DNA from: Candidatus Saccharimonadota bacterium
Lineage (GTDB): Bacteria; Patescibacteriota; Saccharimonadia; Saccharimonadales; Saccharimonadaceae
NCBI GenBank assembly: GCA_017514665.1
Contig: JAFWIX010000001.1
Location: forward strand, 62,001 to 126,000
Length of the DNA stretch: 64,000 nucleotides
Direction: 5' to 3'
In this document: one piece after another, positions 25,304 to 31,318 of the stretch
Position numbering within the stretch: position 1 is the stretch's first letter
Layout of the letters: each line of letters begins with the position of its first letter
Notes under the pieces: model-generated
Told to the model about the DNA's origin: nothing
Databases searched by the model: none
The model's input: only the letters and a program-made list of their open reading frames with translations
Program-made: the position numbers and the translations under genes

Positions 25304-26170
25304 ATGAGCAATAATAAAGTTGAAATCAAAGGCGTCAAAAATACCAAAACCGAAGATAATTCGATAAGTGTTCGTAAGCGCATTTTTACTATTATTGAAC
25401 CTCACAAAGGCTCCGATCATGCCAGCCGTTTTTATGACTATGCTATGGTTATAGTTATCGTCTGTAGCCTCGTGCCGCTACTTTTTAAAGATGAATCTGG
25501 TTTTCTTTTTGCTATCGATAAAATTTGCGTTTCTATTTTCATTATGGATTACATCCTTCGCTGGATTACCGCCGATTATCGTTTTAAGGATCATAGTCGT
25601 CGCGCCTTCCTTCATTACCCTTTCTCCGTTATGGCCATTATCGATCTCATCTCTATCCTACCTTCTCTCACCATCATTAATAATAGTTTCAAACTTTTCC
25701 GTCTCATCCGTCTTGCCAAACTCGTTCGCCTTGCCAAGTTTATACGTTATTCCAGAAATTTCAAAATCATCATCGGTATTCTCAAAAAGACTTATCATTC
25801 TCTCGTTGCCGTCGGCATTGCTGGTGCTGCCTATGTCGTTATCGCCGGCCTTATTGCCTTCAACGCAGAACCCGAAAATTTCGACTCTATTTTCGACGCT
25901 ATGTACTGGGCAGTTATCGTCTGGAACATCGATCCCACTTCTGTTAGCGGCCACATCGTCGCCGTCTGTTCGGTAATTTTTGGTCTTGCTATTGTTGCTC
26001 TACCTACCAGTATCATCACCGCCGAATACATCAACAAGCTCAATCGCGCTGAGCACTCTGATGATTTTAAGAAAGAAATTCAAGAAATCAATCGCGAAAT
26101 CGAAGAAGATATCGAAAAAGATATCAAAAAAGATCTTAAAAAAGACCTCGAAAAAGATCTCAAGAAGTAA
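25304..26170 (+). CDS. Voltage-gated-type ion channel protein with atypical pore
   Basis: 288 residues, Ion_trans-like. Four helices (about 45-170) include an S4-like helix with regularly spaced arginines and lysines (FRLIRLAKLVRLAKFIRY, about 127-144). S5 and S6 flank a pore loop YWAVIVWNIDPTS (about 203-215). The K+ signature TVGYGD is missing, although S6 and the WAV lead-in look like Kv channels. The cytoplasmic tail is a charged repeat (EKDIKKDLKKDLEKDLKK). It starts 20 bases after the giant surface-protein gene with no promoter I can see, so probably co-transcribed. Ion selectivity cannot be assigned. Confidence 0.8.
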   Translation: MSNNKVEIKGVKNTKTEDNSISVRKRIFTIIEPHKGSDHASRFYDYAMVIVIVCSLVPLLFKDESGFLFAIDKICVSIFIMDYILRWITADYRFKDHSRRAFLHYPFSVMAIIDLISILPSLTIINNSFKLFRLIRLAKLVRLAKFIRYSRNFKIIIGILKKTYHSLVAVGIAGAAYVVIAGLIAFNAEPENFDSIFDAMYWAVIVWNIDPTSVSGHIVAVCSVIFGLAIVALPTSIITAEYINKLNRAEHSDDFKKEIQEINREIEEDIEKDIKKDLKKDLEKDLKK

Positions 26171-26180
26171 TTACTACCAG

Positions 26181-26714
26181 TTAATCTTCAAAATATTCTT
26201 TTGTTTGTTCAAAATCTGTCTTGTATAAATCCAAAAGCCCTTCTTTAATCACCCTCACATACTCGTCGCTTGGCGGATTTAGTTCATTTTCTAACTTATA
26301 TTTAGAAGTAAAAGAAAATACAGGCAAACCATCAATCTCATCAACCAAAAGAATCGCATTGTACAATTTGCAGCTCTGTTCTTGTTTTAAGATGTCTTTA
26401 AATTGACTCGTCTTTATTTTATAAATTTTTCCATAACTTTTACCTTTATTTTTATAATCTAAAAAGGCCATTCCGCCACCACCCCATTTTTTGCTCACAC
26501 CAGCAAAATAAATTGGGTGATTAAAAATATATTTTCTTTCCTCTGCGGGTCTTTTTTTATCAACACAACCAGTAGCTGAGCTATACTTTCCTGATTTGTC
26601 TCCGTTTATATAACACATTAGCCGATCACGATTAATATTAGAGCCATAGCACGCATACCATACAAAATCATCGCCCCCATAGTTATCCAAATATTTTTTA
26701 TCTATCTCTTTCAC
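26181..26714 (-). CDS. Gamma-glutamylcyclotransferase-like protein
   Basis: 177 residues from GTG at 26712-26714. A frame open further upstream runs through the tRNA-Ser gene and cannot be coding. WYACYGSNINRDRL (about 22-35) is the glycine loop of the GGCT/AIG2 fold, and a long region with YFAGVSKKWGGGGMAFLD follows. Members cleave gamma-glutamyl groups or gamma-glutamylamines; the substrate is unknown. It begins 12 bases after tRNA-Ser(GGA) on the same strand and may be cotranscribed with it. The start is uncertain because no ATG is available. Confidence 0.65.
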   Translation of the reverse strand: MKEIDKKYLDNYGGDDFVWYACYGSNINRDRLMCYINGDKSGKYSSATGCVDKKRPAEERKYIFNHPIYFAGVSKKWGGGGMAFLDYKNKGKSYGKIYKIKTSQFKDILKQEQSCKLYNAILLVDEIDGLPVFSFTSKYKLENELNPPSDEYVRVIKEGLLDLYKTDFEQTKEYFED

Positions 26715-26726
26715 AAAAAACAACCT

Positions 26727-26816
26727 TGGCGGAAGGGACAGGATTCGAACCTGCGAAGAGCGTAAACCCTTACACGCTTTCCAAGCGTGCGCCTTCAACC
26801 ACTCGGCCACCCTTCC
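26727..26816 (-). tRNA. tRNA-Ser (anticodon GGA)
   Basis: Acceptor GGAAGGG/CCCTTCC, D-arm GCCGAGTGG, anticodon loop CTTGGAAAG with GGA, a long class II variable arm, T-loop GGTTCGAATCC, discriminator G and an encoded CCA. Reads UCC and UCU codons. Confidence 0.96.
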
Positions 26817-26889
26817 GCATAGCTTCATTATACCACACCCCTAGATAATATGATATAATTAATTTAAATAAGCTAAAGGAGTTTCTATC

Positions 26890-27150
26890 ATGGCACAATC
26901 CAAATCAAATAATAAAGAAATTAATAAACACCTTTTTGTCTGGGTCTTTGCTTTCTTGCTCGGCGGCCTTGGCGTTGATCGCTTTTTGCGCGGCCAAATC
27001 GGTGTTGGTATTTGCAAACTTCTCTTCAACTGGATGACTCTTGGCATCTGGGAACTTGTTGATTTCATCATCGCTGCCATCAAGGCCTACGGCGGCGCCT
27101 ATCAAGGCGATAATCTCATCTTCGACGAAAACGGCAAATATACTGCTTAA
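26890..27150 (+). CDS. TM2 domain protein
   Basis: 86 residues. A polar N-terminus is followed by two hydrophobic helices with the TM2 pattern GGLGVDRFLRGQIGVGICKLL and GIWELVDFI. TM2 proteins are small membrane proteins of unknown role, common in bacteria. AAAGGAG 9 bases before the ATG, and TATAAT near 26854. Its stop overlaps the tsaD stop on the other strand by 4 bases. Confidence 0.88.
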   Translation: MAQSKSNNKEINKHLFVWVFAFLLGGLGVDRFLRGQIGVGICKLLFNWMTLGIWELVDFIIAAIKAYGGAYQGDNLIFDENGKYTA

Positions 27151-28178
27151 TTAATTTTACTTCTTGGCATAATATCTAAATAGCAAGGGTCTACTGATTT
27201 TGCACCCGCCAAAATTTCGTAATACGCAGCCGCCCCCACCATCGCCGCATTATCTCCAGCAAATTTCGGTTCCGGGAAATACACTTTATCGCCAAATTTT
27301 TCTTTAAAAACCTTTCGGAGTTCTTCATTTGCCGACACTCCACCAGACACCACGATTGATTTTGCTTCTGGAAACTTCGTCAGCGCTTGTTCCATCTTCT
27401 CTGCTAAAATTTCTATCGCTGTTCTCTGAAAGCTTGCCGCAAAATCTGCCACCTGTTGCTTGTTTAAGTAATTTTTCAAATCGTGGCTCGGATGCGAAAT
27501 TGGCAACCCTAGTTCCTTTTGCACTGCTCTCAATACCGCTGTCTTCAGCCCCGAAAACGAAAAGTCCAACCCTTCCACCCGTGGGTGTGGCAATTTGTAT
27601 TTGTTATTTTTGCTTGCCACTTTTGCGATGCTTGGTCCTCCCGGATACGGCAACCCTAATATCTTTGCCACTTTATCAAAACATTCTCCCACCGCATCAT
27701 CTCTAGTCGTCCCCACAATCTCAAACTGATTATGCCCTTTCATATATATAATCTGCGTGTGTCCCCCCGAAATCACCAACGCTAGTAGAGGAAAAGCAAT
27801 ATTATTACTTTCCAACCAATTAGCATATATATGCGATTTCAAATGGTGTATCGCATAAAGTGGCTTATTATGCAATATTGCAAGTTGTCTTGCCGTCAAA
27901 GTTCCAATCAATAGAGATCCCAAAAGCCCTGGTGTGTGCGTCACCGCAATTGCATCAATTTCATTCCAGGAAATTCCTTCCATTGTCTTGTCTAATACTG
28001 GCATCATCGCTTCCAAATGCGACCGCGCCGCCACTTCTGGAATCACTCCTCCATACGCCGCAAAAATATCCACCTGTGACACCACCACATTACTCAAAAT
28101 TTTCAAATCTTCATCTACGCCTTCCACCACCGCCGCTGCCGTTTCGTCACACGACGTTTCAATCGCCAATATTTTCAT
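27147..28178 (-). CDS. tsaD: tRNA N6-threonylcarbamoyladenosine transferase TsaD
   Basis: 343 residues. ETSCDETAAAVVEG opens the ASKHA fold; HHLKSHIYANW carries the two metal-binding histidines (HxxxH), and VSGGVSANEELR and EPKFAGDNAAMVG complete the nucleotide site. Transfers threonylcarbamoyl from TC-AMP (made by TsaC) to A37 of tRNAs reading ANN codons, with TsaB and TsaE as partners; those are not in this window. TATAAT-N6-ATG promoter. Confidence 0.96.
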   Translation of the reverse strand: MKILAIETSCDETAAAVVEGVDEDLKILSNVVVSQVDIFAAYGGVIPEVAARSHLEAMMPVLDKTMEGISWNEIDAIAVTHTPGLLGSLLIGTLTARQLAILHNKPLYAIHHLKSHIYANWLESNNIAFPLLALVISGGHTQIIYMKGHNQFEIVGTTRDDAVGECFDKVAKILGLPYPGGPSIAKVASKNNKYKLPHPRVEGLDFSFSGLKTAVLRAVQKELGLPISHPSHDLKNYLNKQQVADFAASFQRTAIEILAEKMEQALTKFPEAKSIVVSGGVSANEELRKVFKEKFGDKVYFPEPKFAGDNAAMVGAAAYYEILAGAKSVDPCYLDIMPRSKIN

Positions 28179-28184
28179 ACCCCA

Positions 28185-28190
28185 ATTATA
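28185..28190 (-). promoter_or_regulatory. -10 box of tsaD, leaderless
   Basis: TGATATAAT, 6 bases (TGGGGT) before the ATG. Confidence 0.75.
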
Positions 28191-28218
28191 TCACCCAATA
28201 TCAAGCACACCAATATGT

Positions 28219-28224
28219 TACAAT
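28219..28224 (+). promoter_or_regulatory. -10 box of the DUF5674 gene, leaderless
   Basis: TACAAT, 6 bases (AGTAAT) before the ATG. Confidence 0.6.
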
Positions 28225-28230
28225 AGTAAT

Positions 28231-28566
28231 ATGAAAATTATTGATTCTCCTATCTCCAAATCCGACCTACTGGCCTCCGAAATCGTTTTCGATGGCCCCA
28301 TGGTCAAAGGCGTCGTTGATATCAAAAAAGAACTCCTTGGCATTGACGCTCATATGCACGCCGATATTGAACAATTTATGTTAAGTAACGGCTCAAATCA
28401 AGATGATTTATGGGGTATCAATCTCTACCCAAAAGATTTAGAAGATTTTATCGAATTTGATTCGATGATCAATATTCGCCCTCGCCAAGGTAATCGTAGT
28501 CGCTCTGTCGAAAATCCTGAAATTCAAGCCAAAATTGTCAAAGTAGTCACAAAATGGATCAAATAA
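28231..28566 (+). CDS. DUF5674 family protein
   Basis: 111 residues from ATG 28231. GPMVKGVVDIKKELLGIDAHMHADIEQFML, DDLWGINLYP, FIEFDSMINIRP and QGNRSRSVENPEI match DUF5674, a conserved small family of unknown function frequent in Patescibacteria. TACAAT lies 6 bases before the ATG. Its end overlaps the next gene by 13 bases. Confidence 0.85.
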   Translation: MKIIDSPISKSDLLASEIVFDGPMVKGVVDIKKELLGIDAHMHADIEQFMLSNGSNQDDLWGINLYPKDLEDFIEFDSMINIRPRQGNRSRSVENPEIQAKIVKVVTKWIK

Positions 28567-28877
28567 TCCAGCACCAAAATCTTTATCACGATTGGAAAAA
28601 TCATTCTCTTCCCTACCAAATGGCCAACATTGGCAGTGAAGTTTCAAGATCTTTCAAAAATCAAAACAACCCCTCCCGTTTCCAGGGCGCCTTTAATCGT
28701 GCGCTTGAACTTTTTGATTTTACTATCAATAGCGAAGTCGAAAAAGGTCATACTGGCTCCCTTCGCGAAATCTGTCGTGCTCGCGAAGAATTTTGCGATT
28801 ATTTCAACGGCAATTCCTTCCATTCTGATCCCGCCAAAATTCAGCTTTATTACGATCAATTCGCCACTGTGTTATAA
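28554..28877 (+). CDS. Hypothetical protein, probably helical
   Basis: 107 residues, family not recognised. Polar and helix-rich with many aromatics (NPSRFQGAFNRALELFDFTINSE, EICRAREEFCDYFNG). No signal peptide or membrane segment. It overlaps the DUF5674 gene start-to-stop by 13 bases, implying translational coupling and possibly a joint function. Confidence 0.65.
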   Translation: MDQIIQHQNLYHDWKNHSLPYQMANIGSEVSRSFKNQNNPSRFQGAFNRALELFDFTINSEVEKGHTGSLREICRAREEFCDYFNGNSFHSDPAKIQLYYDQFATVL

Positions 28878-28878
28878 T
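28873..28878 (+). promoter_or_regulatory. -10 box of the CBU_0592-like gene, leaderless
   Basis: TGTTATAAT, 6 bases (AAGTCT) before the ATG; it overlaps the stop of the preceding gene. Confidence 0.75.
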
Positions 28879-28884
28879 AAGTCT

Positions 28885-29160
28885 ATGTTTTATGATGTCA
28901 TCGGCTGGACTGGTATGATTCTAGTACTTCTAGCGTACTTCTTGCTTTCTACTGGTAAAATCACTAATGGCAAGCTTTATCAATCGCTCAATCTCTTAGC
29001 CGCTCTCTTGATGGCCATTGGTCTCTTTCCTAAAAATGCTTGGTTCTCCTTTGTCCTTCAAGTCATCTGGGGATTAGTCGCCATCTTCGCTCTCATTAAG
29101 TTCACTAAAGCACCAAAGAAAGGCTCAAAAAATGTCCACAAAAGCGCAAAACGTCATTGA
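28885..29160 (+). CDS. Small membrane protein, CBU_0592-like
   Basis: 91 residues from ATG 28885, six bases after TATAAT. Three hydrophobic helices (IGWTGMILVLLAYFLLS, SLNLLAALLMAIGLFP, FVLQVIWGLVAIFALI) resemble the CBU_0592 membrane domain, followed by a lysine-rich tail. Function unknown. The tail overlaps the following HD-domain gene by 29 bases. Confidence 0.75.
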   Translation: MFYDVIGWTGMILVLLAYFLLSTGKITNGKLYQSLNLLAALLMAIGLFPKNAWFSFVLQVIWGLVAIFALIKFTKAPKKGSKNVHKSAKRH

Positions 29161-29755
29161 ATTCTATCTAATTTGTAATAAACTTAAAGACACCATCCGC
29201 ACTGGTTGGCAAAACTGGGGCGTTCACCGCAACCGCCTCGAAAGTGTCGCCGAGCATATCTACGGCACTCAGATGCTCGCCATCGCTATTCATTCTGAGT
29301 TTGATTACCCCCTCGATCTCAAGAAAATCCTCTATATGCTTGCTATCCATGAACTTGGCGAAGCTCTCATCGGTGACTACACTCCTTTTGAAATTAATCA
29401 AGACGAAAAAGTTAAACTTGAACGCACTGCAGTCCACAAAGTTCTTCAAAATCTCAACAATTATCAAGAGATTGAAGCGCTTTTTCTCGAGTTTGACGAA
29501 CACAAAACTCCCGAAGCCAAGTTTGCTTTTATGTGTGACAAGCTCGAAAGCGATATTCAATGTAAACTTTATGACAACGAACATACCGTAGACCTCAAAA
29601 AGCGTCCTTATACTAATGCTCTCAAAAACCCCGAAATTCAAGAACTTCTCCAAAACGACGCTTCTTGGTCTGAAATCTGGCTCAAATATAGCCAAAATCA
29701 CAACAATTACGATTCAAATTTTCAAGTTATCTCAGATTATCTTTTAAATAGCTAA
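29132..29755 (+). CDS. HD-domain phosphohydrolase, YfbR/HDDC2-like 5'-nucleotidase
   Basis: 207 residues. NRLESVAEHIYGTQML, then LYMLAIHELGEALIGDYTP, supply metal ligands of the HD fold in a short-spaced arrangement typical of YfbR/HDDC2 nucleotidases; CDKLESDIQCKLY supplies the later Asp. Likely dephosphorylates (deoxy)nucleoside monophosphates. Overlaps the preceding membrane-protein gene. Confidence 0.82.
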   Translation: MSTKAQNVIEFYLICNKLKDTIRTGWQNWGVHRNRLESVAEHIYGTQMLAIAIHSEFDYPLDLKKILYMLAIHELGEALIGDYTPFEINQDEKVKLERTAVHKVLQNLNNYQEIEALFLEFDEHKTPEAKFAFMCDKLESDIQCKLYDNEHTVDLKKRPYTNALKNPEIQELLQNDASWSEIWLKYSQNHNNYDSNFQVISDYLLNS

Positions 29756-29762
29756 TCCAAAA

Positions 29763-29797
29763 GTTTTCCACAACCTAACCCACACCCTGTGGAAAAC
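29763..29797. repeat. Inverted pair of TTTTCCACA boxes
   Basis: GTTTTCCACA (29763-29772) and TGTGGAAAAC (29788-29797) are perfect inverted complements across 15 bases. The 9-mer TTTTCCACA is the same one found three times upstream of dnaA. No T-tract follows, so this is not a standard terminator. It may be a DnaA-binding site or a weak terminator. Confidence 0.6.
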
Positions 29798-29828
29798 TCT
29801 CATTCTTCCCTGTTAAATTGCGTTGTGG

Positions 29829-29834
29829 TATAAT
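29829..29834 (+). promoter_or_regulatory. -10 box of the FemABX gene, leaderless
   Basis: TGGTATAAT, 6 bases (AACTTT) before the ATG. Confidence 0.75.
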
Positions 29835-29840
29835 AACTTT

Positions 29841-30830
29841 ATGCAAATTCCGCTTCAGCAGACCAAAAAATGGCAAAAATTTTTAGACGACACTGGCGCC
29901 ACTACTTTTTTTGAAGAAACTGACGATTTTACTTATCTTGCCGAGCTCAAAACCACCCCCCTCGGTAATTACCTTTATTTACCCTACGGTCCTTATACCC
30001 CACATAAAAATAGTCTCAAAAAGGCTTTTCAGAGCCTCCAACAGCTTGCAATCGCCAAAAAGGCTATGTTTATCAGGATTGAACCTCAAACGCCTTCAGA
30101 CACCAAAATTTTACGTCAAGCCGCTGCTCAAGCCGTTCTTCACGGACCCAAGCATAAAAAACCTTTTAAAATTAAAAAATCTCATGATCTTGACCCCGCC
30201 GACACCTGGGTACTTGACCTCACCCCTGATAAATCCGCCATTATTAGCGGCTTTACTCAAGGCACGCGCACTCGCTATAATCAATTTGCTAAAAAGGGCC
30301 TCTCTGTTACCACTTCCAAAGACCCCGATGATATTAAATATCTCGTCAAATTGCAGCACAAACTCGCCCAAAACAAAAAAATTGGCACTTTTTCCGAAAA
30401 ATACTTAAAAAAAGAACTCGAGCAAGACTTTGCCACCCTTTATCTCGTTCACTATACTCCCGCCGATGAAAAAACCGATAAAATCATCGCTGCTTCCCTG
30501 TTTTTTGACCATGCCGACACTCGTTATTATATGCAATCCGCCGCCGATCTTGATTATCGCAAACTTCCTGCCACTGTTGCTTTGCTTACCACCGCCATTT
30601 TTGACGCCAAAGACAATGGTCTAAAAAAATTTGATTTCTGGGGTATCGCTCCTGATGGCGCTCCCAAAGATCACCCCTGGGCTGGTTTTACCGATTTCAA
30701 AAAATCCTTCGGCGGTCAAGCCGTTCACTACTCCGGCACCTATGATCTCGTTCTTAAATCTTTCAAATACACACTTTATAAGATTTTTCGCGTCATCAAC
30801 CGCCTCAAGCGTCGTATTTTTTCAAATTAA
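29841..30830 (+). CDS. FemABX-type aminoacyltransferase
   Basis: 329 residues from ATG 29841; the six upstream in-frame codons (MWYNNF) encode the TGGTATAAT promoter. Two GNAT-like halves are visible: YLPYGPYTPHKNSLKKAFQSL in the first, and WVLDLTPDKSAIISGFTQGTRTRYNQFAKKGLSV, YYMQSAADLDYRKLPATVALL, KKFDFWGIAPDGAPKDHPWAGFTDFKKSFGG in the second, typical of FemX/MurM proteins. They add amino acids from aminoacyl-tRNA to the peptidoglycan stem peptide, which suggests an interpeptide bridge in this organism. The 3' end overlaps a convergent small gene by 26 bases. Confidence 0.88.
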   Translation: MQIPLQQTKKWQKFLDDTGATTFFEETDDFTYLAELKTTPLGNYLYLPYGPYTPHKNSLKKAFQSLQQLAIAKKAMFIRIEPQTPSDTKILRQAAAQAVLHGPKHKKPFKIKKSHDLDPADTWVLDLTPDKSAIISGFTQGTRTRYNQFAKKGLSVTTSKDPDDIKYLVKLQHKLAQNKKIGTFSEKYLKKELEQDFATLYLVHYTPADEKTDKIIAASLFFDHADTRYYMQSAADLDYRKLPATVALLTTAIFDAKDNGLKKFDFWGIAPDGAPKDHPWAGFTDFKKSFGGQAVHYSGTYDLVLKSFKYTLYKIFRVINRLKRRIFSN

Positions 30831-31008
30831 ACAGTGGTTTTTTCTCAGCATCAATAATTCCCTGTGCTTTTTTCATTAATTTTTTCAGCGTCGCTTCTGA
30901 TTTTGCCGACCCCACGTGTACTGTGCGTACTACTTTTCCCTGTTCTTTGTAACACACTTGCACGCCAGTTGCCCCCGATCCAGTCTCAAATTTGCGAATA
31001 TAAGCCAT
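30805..31008 (-). CDS. Small protein resembling the N-terminus of IS1634-type transposases
   Basis: 67 residues. MAYIRKFETGSGATGVQVCYKEQGKVVRTVHVGSAKSEATLKKLM resembles the N-terminal SH3-like segment of actinobacterial IS1634-family transposases (pattern RKxxTxSGATAVQ...HIGSA). No catalytic DDE part follows, and no IS ends are seen. A TATAAT-N6-ATG promoter suggests it is expressed, so it may be a domesticated remnant or an independent small family. Recognition is from memory of the family pattern. Confidence 0.55.
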   Translation of the reverse strand: MAYIRKFETGSGATGVQVCYKEQGKVVRTVHVGSAKSEATLKKLMKKAQGIIDAEKKPLFNLKKYDA

Positions 31009-31014
31009 AGCCTA

Positions 31015-31020
31015 ATTATA
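31015..31020 (-). promoter_or_regulatory. -10 box of the 67-residue gene, leaderless
   Basis: TGATATAAT, 6 bases (TAGGCT) before the ATG. Confidence 0.75.
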
Positions 31021-31079
31021 TCAAGTTTTGCACAATTTAGTTCACGATTTTATTTGTTTTCTCTTATGTTTAGCAACCA

Positions 31080-31108
31080 CTTGACTTAGCAACCCGCCTA
31101 TGCTAAAC
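31080..31108 (+). promoter_or_regulatory. Promoter of the structured RNA
   Basis: TTGACT, a 17-base spacer, then TAAACT. It points away from the flanking gene at 31008 and towards the stem-loop region. A full -35/-10 pair, unlike the extended -10 promoters of the leaderless genes. Confidence 0.6.
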
Positions 31109-31113
31109 TAAGA

Positions 31114-31318
31114 ATAACAATTATCATTCACGATAATTGGGAGAGCACGATGCACCTTATTTCACGTAGGCAAATCCTCAAAATTTGCCTATTCGTGCTA
31201 TGAAAAAATGGTTATGCAATGTTAAGCTTAAGCTTGCAACTTTAATAAACCATAACCATCAAATAGTCAAAAAATTTCACGGACCGACCAGGGAACCGTG
31301 AAATCTTTTTTATTTTTT
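31114..31318 (+). ncRNA. Structured small RNA, family not recognised
   Basis: About 200 bases between its own promoter and a terminator, with four consecutive helices: CAATTATC/GATAATTG; AGCACGA/TCGTGCT enclosing TAGGCAAAT/ATTTGCCTA with loop CCTCAAA; ATGGTTATG/CATAACCAT; and TTTCACGG/CCGTGAAA followed by T6. The second hairpin exposes UCCUC, complementary to Shine-Dalgarno GAGGA, as in regulatory RNAs that block translation. It lacks the conserved texts of SRP RNA, tmRNA and RNase P RNA as I know them. Two tiny overlapping frames (31150-31203, 31200-31301) lie inside. This also covers the 308-base gap between protein genes. Confidence 0.6.
31277..31312. terminator. Bidirectional terminator between the small RNA and valS
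   Basis: ATTTCACGG...CCGTGAAAT with T-tracts on both sides (CTTTTTT on plus, ATTTTTTG on minus). Serves the plus-strand RNA and the minus-strand valS. Confidence 0.85.

Noticed and set aside
26715-26828. N-terminal extension of the GGCT-like protein
   Set aside because: These codons are the tRNA-Ser(GGA) gene and its flank.
27934-28230. N-terminal extension of the DUF5674 gene into tsaD
   Set aside because: The conserved family start and a TACAAT-N6-ATG promoter place the start at 28231; the upstream part is antisense to tsaD.
28630-28884. Long N-terminus for the CBU_0592-like protein
   Set aside because: It overlaps the preceding coding gene in another frame; the promoter TATAAT-N6-ATG fixes the start at 28885.
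31114-31318. Structured RNA as SRP RNA, tmRNA, 6S RNA or RNase P RNA
   Set aside because: No SRP GNRA-domain text, no tmRNA tag frame or tRNA-like ends, no RNase P core motifs, and no long 6S-like rod with a central bubble.
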